A DNA stretch of 64,000 nucleotides from Humisphaera borealis (GTDB lineage: Bacteria; Planctomycetota; Phycisphaerae; Tepidisphaerales; Tepidisphaeraceae). The stretch spans positions 7,027,954 through 7,091,953 of the forward strand of contig NZ_CP063458.1 of assembly GCF_015169395.1 (NCBI RefSeq), given 5' to 3'. Each line of letters opens with the position of its first letter. Position 1 is the stretch's first letter. A program made the position numbers and the translations under genes. The notes under the pieces were generated by a model. That model saw only the letters and a list, made by a program, of their open reading frames with translations, was not told where the DNA came from and searched no databases. Positions 8,808-16,897 of this stretch are shown here, piece after piece.

Positions 8808-9848
8808 CTACTCGATTTTCGTGCCATCCTTCGGGCAGAACCGGGCACCCGCAGGAATCGCTTCGCCACAGTCCGGGCAGAACTTCTTGGCGCTGACGGC
8901 CGAAGGGGTGACGGCGGGGGCCGACACAGCCGGGGCTGAAACGGCGGGGGCTGAGACAGGGACCGGAACTTCCGCCGCCGCCGCCGCCGCAACCGGGGTT
9001 GCGGGTGCTTTGGCGGGTTGGGTAACCGTACCTGGAGCGGCAGCCGGCGACTTGGTCAGCTTCGCGATCTTGGCATCCAACTCCGGCAGCATTTTCTTGA
9101 TGGCGTCGTCGAACGCGAGCCGCAGCACGCGGCCGGCGTCGTCTTCGGTCACCTGGATCTGCGCGTCATTCTTCCCGCCGAAGCCCATCACGTTGATGCC
9201 CAGCGATTCGGCCGAGTCCACGCGATCGAACTCCGAGAACTTGCTCACCAGGATCTTACCATTGGTCGGATCGACCAGGCGAAGGTCAACGCCAACCTGG
9301 GTCTTGATCTGAACGTTCTTCTGGTTGTAACCGGTTTCGCCGCCACCGAAGCGACCGCCAAGCAGGCCGCCAAGACCGCCGGCATTGATGCCGGTTTCGG
9401 TCGCTTCCTGCTTGATGCGGAAGCTGGTGATCTTGCCGATCAGCAGGTACTGCGCCCCGAGCACCTGGCCGGCCTTGGCCATCTGATCGGGGCGAACGAT
9501 GCCTTCCATGTTCTGTTCGGCCAGCAGTTGCTGAACCTGGGTGCGCTCGACCATTTCAAATCGACGGGTCTGGTCGAGCAGGGTCGTCAATTGGTCGCCG
9601 GCGATCCGGGCGAGCTGCTGCTTGTCGCCGGAGAAATTGCCAGGCGCCGCAACTTCCAGGAACGGCGGAACGGCGGCACGAAGCACCGGGTTGCTGCCCG
9701 GCGGCGGGGGATAGACGCCGACATTGGCCGTCAACTGGTCGCGGTTGGCCGACTCGCCGGTCTTGGCACAACCGGTGCCCAGAGCCAGGACGCCTGCGGC
9801 AAAAACACAGGAAAGGTTACGAAGCGTGCGATTCACGGAAGTCTCCAT
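8808..9848 (-). CDS. CsgG-like lipoprotein with C-terminal zinc ribbon
   Basis: This 346-residue protein begins METSVNRTLRNLS and continues into a hydrophobic stretch ending 'ALGTGC', a lipobox, so it should be a lipoprotein. Residues about 65-255 match the CsgG/HfaB family (curli-secretion-channel type): 'FEMVERTQVQQLLAEQ' and 'GAQYLLIGKITSF' are typical. A Pro/Ala/Val-rich linker with repeated 'VSAPA' follows (about 285-320). The end is a zinc ribbon with CPDC and an incomplete second knuckle (CPKD in place of CxxC). An in-frame start 69 bases upstream would hide the lipobox, so ATG 9848 is preferred. No curli subunit gene is nearby, so a general stress or envelope role is as likely as secretion. 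Confidence 0.85.
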   Translation of the reverse strand: METSVNRTLRNLSCVFAAGVLALGTGCAKTGESANRDQLTANVGVYPPPPGSNPVLRAAVPPFLEVAAPGNFSGDKQQLARIAGDQLTTLLDQTRRFEMVERTQVQQLLAEQNMEGIVRPDQMAKAGQVLGAQYLLIGKITSFRIKQEATETGINAGGLGGLLGGRFGGGETGYNQKNVQIKTQVGVDLRLVDPTNGKILVSKFSEFDRVDSAESLGINVMGFGGKNDAQIQVTEDDAGRVLRLAFDDAIKKMLPELDAKIAKLTKSPAAAPGTVTQPAKAPATPVAAAAAAEVPVPVSAPAVSAPAVSAPAVTPSAVSAKKFCPDCGEAIPAGARFCPKDGTKIE

Positions 9849-10361
9849 CTGACAGCAAAGGGACGATAGTGCCGAACGACCGCGGGCGACGGTTGGTGTC
9901 GCGATCCCCGATGGCATGCACCTGACAGGGTTGCGGTCGCGTCGGCCGGCTCCAAAACTGCCGGCCGTCGCGTTCGGCGTGTCAGGTAAGGACGCGATTT
10001 ATAGGGATTCGGTTAGACCGCTCGACCGCCCTTTTCAGGTCAGTGAAGTCCGGAATGGGTCGGCAACGTCGTAGCTGCTGCGGCCCTCCTGTCCTGTGGC
10101 TCAGCTCGCTGTGTTGACCATCATCGTTTGCGAATGGGGTGCGCTGAGTCGCCATTGCGAGCGTCGAGGAATTTTCCTGTGGGGTGCGATTTCGTGTTGG
10201 GTGGGATTCTTCTGGCGGGAATAGCGGCAGAGGAAAACGATCGACGCGAGAAGTCGGCAAGAGCTCTGTCGATACTCCCGCGTTGTTCCAGCCTGTCCGC
10301 GTCGCGCCGTCAGTGTGTCGGCCGCGACCCACCCACACCAAATCTTTGCGACGGAGGCCAA
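9849..10361. other. Divergent intergenic region, nothing clear
   Basis: This gap of 513 bases lies between divergent genes. It must hold both promoters, but no pair of hexamers stands out. The upstream in-frame extension of the following plus-strand gene has no coding character. Confidence 0.4.
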
Positions 10362-11282
10362 ATGCGCAGCATTTTGGAAAGCATCGAGTCTCGACGTCTG
10401 TTGTCGGGAAGCCCCATTGAACTCGAGTCCGATGGCGAACTGGAAATCAAAGGCACCGACGCCGCCGACACCCTTGCGGTGGTCGTCAACGGGACCGACG
10501 CGACACTGCTCGATGTCACGCTCAATGGCGTCACGTCGCAGTTCAAGGTCGCGCTGGTGAAGAAGATCGAGGCGTCGCTCGGTGCCGGCAACGACACCGC
10601 GACGATCGGCACCGGCATCGCCGTCAAGGCCGAGCTCAAAGGCGGCTCGGGCGATGACAGCCTGACCGGCGGCGACGGCAACGACGAAATCGACGGTGGA
10701 GACGGTGTCGACACCATGACCGGCGGCGCAGGCGCCGACAAGTTCAAGGTCACCACCGGCGACGTGCTGACCGACTTTGTTGCCGGCACCGACACACAGG
10801 TGACGCAGACCGTCAAGCCGCCCAAGCCGCCGGAACCCCCGAAGCCGCCGAAGCCCCCGGAAGTCAAGCCGGTCGGCCCCTCGGTGACGCTCAGGAAGGG
10901 CGAAGTGAAGGTGCTCGGCACCTCCGGCGATGACAAGCTCAACGTCGCCCTCAATGCGATCGACGCCACGCTGCTCGACGTCACCCTGAACGGCGTCACG
11001 ACGCAGTTCAAGGTCGCCGACGTGAAGGAAATCGAAGCCGAGCTGCGAGCCGGCAACGACACTGCCGTCATCGACAACGCCGTCACCATCCGCTCGGAAC
11101 TCGACGGCGGCGCCGGCGACGACAACCTCACCGGCGGCGGTGGGAAGGACACGCTTTACGGCGGTTCCGGCATCGACACCCTGACCGGCGGCGGTGGGGC
11201 CGATCGCTTCATCGTGAAGCTCGCCGACACCGTCACCGACTTCGACGCGCTGGTCGATACGAAGTACCTGCTGCCGATCTAA
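10362..11282 (+). CDS. Secreted Ca-binding-repeat (RTX-like) protein
   Basis: This 306-residue protein starts MRSILESIESRRLLSGS. The LExRRLLS-type N-terminus is common on planctomycete surface proteins and is taken to be a sorting signal. The body is two homologous halves of about 130 residues. Each has 'DATLLDVTLNGVT.QFKVA', an 'AGNDTA' turn and a glycine/aspartate nonapeptide block ('GGSGDDSLTGGDGND', 'GGAGDDNLTGGGGKD') like haemolysin-type calcium-binding repeats. A Pro/Lys linker built on PPKPPEP separates the halves (residues 150-175). GGAGG at 10353-10357 sets the start, although the frame is open 78 codons further upstream. The role is probably extracellular, calcium-folded and structural. 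Confidence 0.85.
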   Translation: MRSILESIESRRLLSGSPIELESDGELEIKGTDAADTLAVVVNGTDATLLDVTLNGVTSQFKVALVKKIEASLGAGNDTATIGTGIAVKAELKGGSGDDSLTGGDGNDEIDGGDGVDTMTGGAGADKFKVTTGDVLTDFVAGTDTQVTQTVKPPKPPEPPKPPKPPEVKPVGPSVTLRKGEVKVLGTSGDDKLNVALNAIDATLLDVTLNGVTTQFKVADVKEIEAELRAGNDTAVIDNAVTIRSELDGGAGDDNLTGGGGKDTLYGGSGIDTLTGGGGADRFIVKLADTVTDFDALVDTKYLLPI

Positions 11283-11307
11283 CCCGCGTATGCGGCATCC
11301 CAAGTTC

Positions 11308-11355
11308 AGACGGCAGTCTCCGCCCGAGTGAATCGGCGGGGACTGCCGTCTTTTT
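11308..11355 (+). terminator. Strong intrinsic terminator
   Basis: The left arm 11308-11324 pairs with 11335-11351 over 17 positions (one G-T wobble) around a 10-base loop, followed by a T5 run. It starts 25 bases after the stop of the Ca-binding-repeat gene. Confidence 0.9.
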
Positions 11356-11456
11356 GTCTGGCAGTTCAACATCGGGCCGACCTGCGTCTACTCTGCGTAG
11401 GCAGGATCGGTCCGCGTGGACGATTCGTGCCCTGCCACCCCAACCCAACGAACGCC

Positions 11457-12200
11457 ATGAAAAACCGCCTCATGCTCGCCTTGTCTCTTGCCCTCAGTGC
11501 TTCGGCTTTCGCGGCCGAGCCGCCGGCGATTCCGGCTGAATCGATTGCCAATAAGAAGGAAGTGCTTTTCTCCGACGACTTTGAAGGCGCCGAGCCCGCG
11601 AAGGTGTGGCACAAGGTCGTGCCGACATTCGCGGTCGAGAAGGGCGCGCTCAAGGGAACGCAGACCCGCGACAAGGCCATCCCTGCCGAGGGTGGCAAGC
11701 CTGCGGTCACCCCGCACGCCGCCGTCCATGGCCTGGAGATCCCGACGAAGGACAGCGTCGTGGAAGTGAAGATCAAGTTCGAAGGCGCGTCGATGATCGA
11801 CGTCGAGTTCGACGACCGGAAGTACACCGGTGCCCACTATGGCCACATCTGCCGGGCGCAGGTGCGGCTGAACGGTGTCACGCTGATCGATGAGCGCGAC
11901 GGGACGATGCGCAACGACATCTACGAGATGAAGGACCCTTCGCAGAAGGCCGCGAAGGCCAAGCTGCTCGCGGGGCGCAGCGCGACGTTCCCCGCCAAGC
12001 TCGAAGCCGGCAAGTGGTACACGCTGGTGGTCGAGACCGTCGGCGACGAGATGCGCGTGACCATCGACGGCAAGCCCGCCGGCTTCCTCAAGTCCTCCGG
12101 CATCGGCCATGCGACCAAGAGCAAGATCGAGCTCGGCGTCGCGGGCAAGGACGGCTTCTTCGACGACATTAAGGTCTGGAACGCCGAGCCGAAGAAGTAG
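11457..12200 (+). CDS. Secreted lectin/glucanase-fold (DUF1080-like) protein
   Basis: This 247-residue protein has the signal peptide MKNRLMLALSLALSASAFAA, and ATG 11457 is chosen because it starts this peptide. The mature part has 'LFSDDFEGAEPAKVWHKV' followed by alternating beta strands, ending in 'GKDGFFDDIKVWNAEPKK'. That pattern fits the concanavalin-like fold of DUF1080/family-16-type carbohydrate proteins, which planctomycetes carry in large numbers. Catalytic residues cannot be assigned. It stands alone between a strong terminator upstream and a stem-loop downstream, so it is probably a single-gene transcript. Carbohydrate binding or hydrolysis is inferred from the fold only. Confidence 0.7.
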   Translation: MKNRLMLALSLALSASAFAAEPPAIPAESIANKKEVLFSDDFEGAEPAKVWHKVVPTFAVEKGALKGTQTRDKAIPAEGGKPAVTPHAAVHGLEIPTKDSVVEVKIKFEGASMIDVEFDDRKYTGAHYGHICRAQVRLNGVTLIDERDGTMRNDIYEMKDPSQKAAKAKLLAGRSATFPAKLEAGKWYTLVVETVGDEMRVTIDGKPAGFLKSSGIGHATKSKIELGVAGKDGFFDDIKVWNAEPKK

Positions 12201-12239
12201 TAGTCGATGGTCTGACGAGATATCAACGGATCGATCATA

Positions 12240-12272
12240 CGGCGGAGTCGGCGCGATGCGTCGGCTCCGCCG
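12240..12272 (+). terminator. Probable terminator hairpin
   Basis: CGGCGGAG at 12240-12247 pairs with CTCCGCCG at 12265-12272, with partial inner pairing and a short TTT tail. It lies 40 bases after the stop of the lectin-like gene and before the end of the convergent membrane-protein gene. Confidence 0.5.
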
Positions 12273-12323
12273 TTTACGTCTGGGTTGCGATAACAGGGGG
12301 ACCTGCGACGTCTCGGCGCGTGG

Positions 12324-12989
12324 TCAGCCTCCCAGAGCCATGGTCAGCCCCACCATCGCGGTACCGAGCAACACCATCGTAACGCCCGTACGGACCGGTC
12401 GAAGAGCGGCGCACTTGCCGAACGAGTATCCGGTAACGAACAGCAGGGCGATCGCGATGCCGTTCGATAGCCGAATGGCGTTAGCGGGATGGCTCATGAA
12501 CAGGAACGGCAACACCACGGGAAAGGTGGAGACGAATACGAGCGCGAAGATGGCCGCCGCACCGAGCCAATCGTCCTTTCGCAGTCTGGGGTAGGGCGGC
12601 GGCTCCGCCAGTTCATGGACGCGCTGACGCATCAGTTCCAGTTCAGCCGGTCGCAGCAGCGACGCCGCCGCGGCCGGCAGGGCTTTGGCGATCGCTTGCT
12701 GGCCTTCAGAGGCGTTGGTGGCGGCTCGCACCGCACGCCAGGTACGCAGGGTCTGTCCCTTTTCGCTGAGGCAGGCCATCAGGAACATCACGGCGTCGAT
12801 CAGTCCCCACGCCAGATTGCACCCGATCGCCCCGAACAGCATGGTGCGCACCGCCGCCTGGCCCGCCTCGGCCGCGCTGAGCGAGCCAGTGAATCCCAAG
12901 ACCATGATCAGGCCGAAGAGCACTTCGGAGATGCGGTCCATCGGATCGAGGAGGCGATCGGTCGATCTTTCGGGCAGGGCAGTAGGCAT
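12324..12989 (-). CDS. VIT/CCC1-like membrane protein
   Basis: This 221-residue integral membrane protein starts at ATG 12989 (MPTALPERSTDRLLDP); the open frame continues upstream without hydrophobic or family character. It has five likely helices: about residues 20-40 ('FGLIMVLGFTGSLSAAEAG'), 50-72, then three near 145-165, 173-193 and 197-220. The N-terminal 'MDRISEVLFGLIMVLGFTG' and the following 'GCNLAWGLIDAVMFL' resemble proteins annotated as VIT1/CCC1-type iron or manganese transporters. Substrate and direction cannot be read from the sequence. It is encoded convergently with the lectin-like gene and divergently from the following DUF1501 gene. Confidence 0.65.
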   Translation of the reverse strand: MPTALPERSTDRLLDPMDRISEVLFGLIMVLGFTGSLSAAEAGQAAVRTMLFGAIGCNLAWGLIDAVMFLMACLSEKGQTLRTWRAVRAATNASEGQQAIAKALPAAAASLLRPAELELMRQRVHELAEPPPYPRLRKDDWLGAAAIFALVFVSTFPVVLPFLFMSHPANAIRLSNGIAIALLFVTGYSFGKCAALRPVRTGVTMVLLGTAMVGLTMALGG

Positions 12990-13169
12990 GCTGGGACGAT
13001 ACTGTCGGCATTCCCTTCCGCTTGGCCAGCACGCGGTTCGTTGATCCAGCGAGCAACAGGGCGATCCAGGGGCGTCGCGAGCTGCCGGCACGTTGCAACA
13101 CGCCCGGCCGTAGCGAGGTAACACCGATCGAGCAGGCGGGAGACGCCTTCACCTCTGGCTCGGTGGAAC

Positions 13170-14651
13170 ATGAAGAACACGCGATCCCAATCCTCGCCGA
13201 CGTCCGGCGGCGTGCCCATGCACCCCGGCGTCGGCTTGACCCGCCGACAGGCGATCCAGGCCGGTGCGATCGGCCTGCTGGGCCTGGGGATGAATCACCT
13301 TTCGGCGCTGCAGTCGCTCGCCGGGGCGACCGGGGCGAAGTCAGCCAAGGCCAAGTCGGTCATCTACATCTTCCTGTCCGGTGGGCTGGCTCAGCACGAA
13401 AGCTTCGACATGAAGCCCGATGCCCCGGACAACATCCGCGGGGAGTTCAAACCCATCCGCACCGCGACGCCGGGCACGCACATCTGCGAGCACCTGCCGA
13501 TGCTCGCCCAGCGGTCGGACAAGTACGCGCTGGTTCGTTCGCTGACGCACGAAAGCAACGAACACTCTCAGGCCCATCACATCATGTTGACCGGCCGCAG
13601 CGAGATCCCGATCGGCTTTGATCCGAGCAAGCCCAAGAACACCGACTGGCCGAGCATCGCCTCGCTCGCGGCGGCGTCGCTGAAGCCGGTGAACAATCTG
13701 CCGCCGGCGCTGGTGCTGCCGGACAAGATCGTCCACCGCACCGGTCGGACCATTCCCGGTCAGTTCGGCGGAATGATGGGTACGCGGGCCGATCCCTGGT
13801 TTTTGGAGATGTCGCCGTACCATCCGATTCACTACGGCGCGTATCCGCAGTACCTGTTTCATCACGAGACGGGGCTGCAGAAGGATGACGGCCTGCGGTT
13901 TCAGGCGCCGTACCTCAGCCTGCCCGAGGGCCTCACGCTCGACCGCGTCGCCAGCCGGGTCGGCCTGCGGGACCAACTCGAGAAGCAGGTGGCGGCGTAC
14001 GACAAACTCGCCGGCGATGAACAACTCGACCGGCACCGCGAACTGGCGATCTCGCTGCTGACTGATCCGAAGACCCGCGAGGCGTTCAGTCTCGATCGTG
14101 CCGACCCCAAATCCCTCGACCGCTACGGCCGCAACAGCTTCGGCTGGAGCCTGCTGATGGCGCGGCGGCTCATCACGTCCGGTGTGAAACTGGTGCAGGT
14201 CAACCTCGGCAACAACGAGGCGTGGGATACGCATCAGAACGCGTTCCCCAATTTGAAAAACTTCCTGCTCCCGCCGATGGACCAGGCCGTCAGCGCCCTG
14301 CTCGATGATCTCTCGGCCAGCGGCGAACTGGACGAAACGCTGATCGTGATGGCCGGCGAGTTCGGCCGAACGCCGAAAATCTCCACGCTACCCAAGGCCA
14401 AAGGCGCCGGCCGTGATCACTGGGGCGCGGTGCAGTCGGTCCTTCTCGCCGGTGGCGGTGTCCGCGGCGGGGCGGTTGTCGGCAGCAGCGACAAGATCGG
14501 CGGCCACCCCGCGTCCGACCCGCAGCGTCCGGAGAACCTGGCTTCCACGATTTACAACGCACTCGGCATTTCACGCGAGGCCACCTGGCAGGACTTCGGC
14601 GGCAGGCCGCACTACCTGTACCAGGGCGAGCCCATCAAGGGCTTGGTGTGA
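13170..14651 (+). CDS. DUF1501 family exported protein
   Basis: This 493-residue protein has a twin-arginine-type signal: 'LTRRQAIQAGAIGLLGLGMN' at residues 23-42. DUF1501 proteins have the alkaline-phosphatase/sulfatase-like fold. Recognisable blocks are 'FLSGGLAQHESFDMKPDAP' (68-86), 'GEFGRTPKI' (about 393) and 'GAGRDHWGAVQSVLLAGGGV' (about 411-430). An alternative ATG at 13218 (MHPGVGLTRRQ) would still keep the signal. In planctomycetes the gene usually sits beside a PSCyt1/DUF1549/DUF1553 partner, as happens at 57.8-62.3 kb. Here it has none. The function of the family is unproven. Confidence 0.85.
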   Translation: MKNTRSQSSPTSGGVPMHPGVGLTRRQAIQAGAIGLLGLGMNHLSALQSLAGATGAKSAKAKSVIYIFLSGGLAQHESFDMKPDAPDNIRGEFKPIRTATPGTHICEHLPMLAQRSDKYALVRSLTHESNEHSQAHHIMLTGRSEIPIGFDPSKPKNTDWPSIASLAAASLKPVNNLPPALVLPDKIVHRTGRTIPGQFGGMMGTRADPWFLEMSPYHPIHYGAYPQYLFHHETGLQKDDGLRFQAPYLSLPEGLTLDRVASRVGLRDQLEKQVAAYDKLAGDEQLDRHRELAISLLTDPKTREAFSLDRADPKSLDRYGRNSFGWSLLMARRLITSGVKLVQVNLGNNEAWDTHQNAFPNLKNFLLPPMDQAVSALLDDLSASGELDETLIVMAGEFGRTPKISTLPKAKGAGRDHWGAVQSVLLAGGGVRGGAVVGSSDKIGGHPASDPQRPENLASTIYNALGISREATWQDFGGRPHYLYQGEPIKGLV

Positions 14652-14702
14652 GCGGTCGGTCCGGAGTAGGCAGCGTGGGGCTCCAATGGGTTGAGGTTTT
14701 TG

Positions 14703-14731
14703 TTGACTACTTCGGTAGTCACGCTTATTCT
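14703..14731 (+). promoter_or_regulatory. Sigma-70-type promoter of the blaI operon
   Basis: TTGACT (14703-14708), a 17-base spacer and TATTCT (14726-14731) resemble a housekeeping promoter. The first operator-like dyad overlaps the -35 box and spacer, so a bound repressor would block it. Confidence 0.6.
14705..14720. promoter_or_regulatory. BlaI-type operator dyad 1
   Basis: GACTAC-TTCG-GTAGTC is a perfect six-base dyad with a four-base centre. It has the same ACTAC-N4-GTAGT layout as classical BlaI/MecI operators and sits over the -35 region, 60 bases upstream of blaI. Confidence 0.65.
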
Positions 14732-14735
14732 CTGC

Positions 14736-14747
14736 CTACGCTAGTAG
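14736..14747. promoter_or_regulatory. BlaI-type operator dyad 2
   Basis: CTAC-GCTA-GTAG is a second, shorter dyad with the same four-base centre. It lies 31 bases downstream of the first (left edge to left edge), close to the expected transcription start. Paired dyads at the promoter fit an autoregulated BlaI repressor. Confidence 0.55.
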
Positions 14748-14779
14748 TCACAGCTCCGCCCAACTAAAAGGGAATGAGA

Positions 14780-15178
14780 ATGGCAGACCGCAAGCCCGCC
14801 CTTGGATCGACTGAAATCGAGGTGCTTCGGTACCTCGGCGACCACGGCCCCCTCAGCGTGGCCGATGTCGCGGCCCACTTCGCCCGGACCTCGGGTCAGG
14901 CGCGCACGACCATTCTGACCATGATGGAGCGGCTGCGTAAGAAGGGCTATCTGAGCCGCAAGCAGGTCGACGGCTCGTACCAGTATTCAACCAAGGTCGA
15001 AAAGAAGGCGTTGCTTCGCGGGCTGGTGAAGTCCTTCGTCGACAAGACCCTGGCCGGTTCGGTCTCGCCGTTCGTGGCCTACCTCTCTGAAGATGGCGCG
15101 GTATCGCAGGACGATCTTGACCAGTTGAAACAACTGGTTCGCGATCTGGAACAGGAGAGAAACGGAGGGAAGAAATGA
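14780..15178 (+). CDS. blaI: BlaI/MecI/CopY-family repressor
   Basis: This 132-residue winged-helix protein carries 'LGSTEIEVLRYLGDHGPLSV' at the start and the recognition-helix segment 'QARTTILTMMERLRKKGYLS'. A 'YSTKVEKKALLRGLVKSFVDK' linker helix and a C-terminal dimerisation part follow. The family represses its own operon until the partner M56 peptidase triggers its cleavage. AAGGGA at 14768-14773 is six bases from ATG 14780 and touches an alternative ATG at 14774, so 14780 is preferred. The stop overlaps the next start as ATGA, showing translational coupling with the M56 gene. Two dyads upstream are its likely operators. Confidence 0.9.
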   Translation: MADRKPALGSTEIEVLRYLGDHGPLSVADVAAHFARTSGQARTTILTMMERLRKKGYLSRKQVDGSYQYSTKVEKKALLRGLVKSFVDKTLAGSVSPFVAYLSEDGAVSQDDLDQLKQLVRDLEQERNGGKK

Positions 15179-16782
15179 GCGGTTTAAATGGCTTGTCGGA
15201 ACTCTGGTCGTCGGCCGTCTGGCGGGCTAGTTGGCAGGGCGGCGTCTTCACCCTTTTCGTATGGCTCATCTGTTGGCTCGCGCCGTCAATACCCGCTCGA
15301 TTCCAGAGTTGGATGTGGCGGCTGGTCGCGCTCAAGTTCGTGGTCGCATTGGTCTGGTCGACGCCGATCGGCATTCCGCTGCTGGCACCCCCGGATGCAG
15401 TAGTCGTTCAGGCGGGCACTTCTGTCGCGTCGGAACAAACCGATGTGGCAGCGGAGTTTACGTCGGAGAGAACGCTCTCCCCCATGCTGATGCCGCTTTT
15501 GGTCATGTTCGTCGGCTGGCTGCTGGTTACGGCGTGCCTGTCGGTGCGAATACTCGTCGCCTGCCTGGCCGCCCGCCGATTGAAATCCGCATGCCGTCGC
15601 AGCGAGGACAGAAGGTTTTTATGCCAATTGGCGGCGATCGCGCGGTCGTTCGGGATGACAGGCCACCCGCCTGTCCTGGAGTCCGATGGTGACGGCAGTC
15701 CGCTGCTCGTCGGGATTCTTCGGCCGGCTATCGTCGTCCCCTCGACTACGCTCAGGCGACTTGCCGATCCGGAACGCGCCATGGTGATCGGCCACGAACT
15801 CGCACATCTCCGCCGGGCCGACCTGGCGTGGGGACTGCTCGCGTCGGTCATCCGAGCCGTGTTCTTCTTTCACCCGCTGGCCTGGCTTTGCGAACGGCGG
15901 TTGCGGCTGTCACAGGAAATCGCCGCCGACGAATTGGCTGTTCTTAAACAGCGACAAGACCCGATCGGCTATGCCACGTTGCTGGTGGCGGTTGTCGGCA
16001 AGTTTAGCCGTCATCAAACACAACCCGCACTGTCGCTTGCGGCAGCGGGGTCTGGTCAATCGCTCGGAAAAAGGATCGTAGCCATGCATTTTATCAAGCC
16101 CGTTTCCCGTCGAGCCGTGGCGACCTATGCGATCGCACTCGGATTGTTCAGTGCGCTGGGCGTCGTCCCCTGGACGGTCGTCGCGGCCGAGCCGCAAGCG
16201 GAAAAGAAATCGTCCCCGGACAAACCCGCCGCGAAGGAAACCGTCGATCAAAAAGACAAGAACGGCTGGGGCAGATTCGTGTCGTTCAAGGACGGCACCC
16301 TGACCGTCGAGAGCAACGCCGGTGCGCACCTCGTCTGGACCGGCATCACTGAGACCGTTAAGGCGATGGTGTACGACGTCCAATCCAATTCATATCGCCA
16401 GTACGAAGGGACCGCGGCGGCACTGAACCAGGCGAAGCCCGGAACGCCAGTGTCGGTGACGTCCGGAAAGGCGATGATCCGCATCGGCGCGAGGAAGGGG
16501 CAAACCGTGGGCACCTTCGTGGCCTTCAAGGACGGGCGTCTCCTGATGCTCGGCAAGAACCTCGGCGAGAGCTTCACCAAGAAGTATGGGAACAACGTTC
16601 ACTTCAATCCGTTCCGTGCCGACATCCCGGCTTACGAAAGCGTCGACGGCGGCGAGTACAAGCAAGTGGGAACCGCCAACAAGGTCTTGGGCAATGTGAA
16701 GGAAGGGACAATCCTGACCATTCACGGCGAAGGCGACGACAATATCACGCGAGTGGACATCGGCGTGCCGAAAGCGAACTGA
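15175..16782 (+). CDS. BlaR1-like M56 peptidase with fused repeat domain
   Basis: This 535-residue membrane protease has helices near residues 20-38, 45-65 and 105-130. The zinc motif HELAH is at 207-211, and the downstream acidic 'EIAADE' at about 248-253 is a likely third ligand. Another helix lies at 222-238 and a last one at about 313-337. Instead of a penicillin-binding sensor, the C-terminus (365-535) is a two-repeat domain: 'GRFVSFKDGTLTVE...' and 'GTFVAFKDGRLLMLG...' each start a repeat of about 80 residues. The protein is expected to sense a signal outside the membrane and trigger cleavage of BlaI. The same two-repeat domain is encoded alone by the next gene. The ligand is unknown. 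Confidence 0.88.
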   Translation: MSGLNGLSELWSSAVWRASWQGGVFTLFVWLICWLAPSIPARFQSWMWRLVALKFVVALVWSTPIGIPLLAPPDAVVVQAGTSVASEQTDVAAEFTSERTLSPMLMPLLVMFVGWLLVTACLSVRILVACLAARRLKSACRRSEDRRFLCQLAAIARSFGMTGHPPVLESDGDGSPLLVGILRPAIVVPSTTLRRLADPERAMVIGHELAHLRRADLAWGLLASVIRAVFFFHPLAWLCERRLRLSQEIAADELAVLKQRQDPIGYATLLVAVVGKFSRHQTQPALSLAAAGSGQSLGKRIVAMHFIKPVSRRAVATYAIALGLFSALGVVPWTVVAAEPQAEKKSSPDKPAAKETVDQKDKNGWGRFVSFKDGTLTVESNAGAHLVWTGITETVKAMVYDVQSNSYRQYEGTAAALNQAKPGTPVSVTSGKAMIRIGARKGQTVGTFVAFKDGRLLMLGKNLGESFTKKYGNNVHFNPFRADIPAYESVDGGEYKQVGTANKVLGNVKEGTILTIHGEGDDNITRVDIGVPKAN

Positions 16783-16897
16783 GCTTTGTTCGCAAACGAT
16801 GCGGGCCACCCACGCCACAAGACTTCGGCCAGGTACGAGTACTGTCTCGCGGTCGTTGCGACCGCGGGATGTGCCAACTTTGAAAGGTAACACATCT

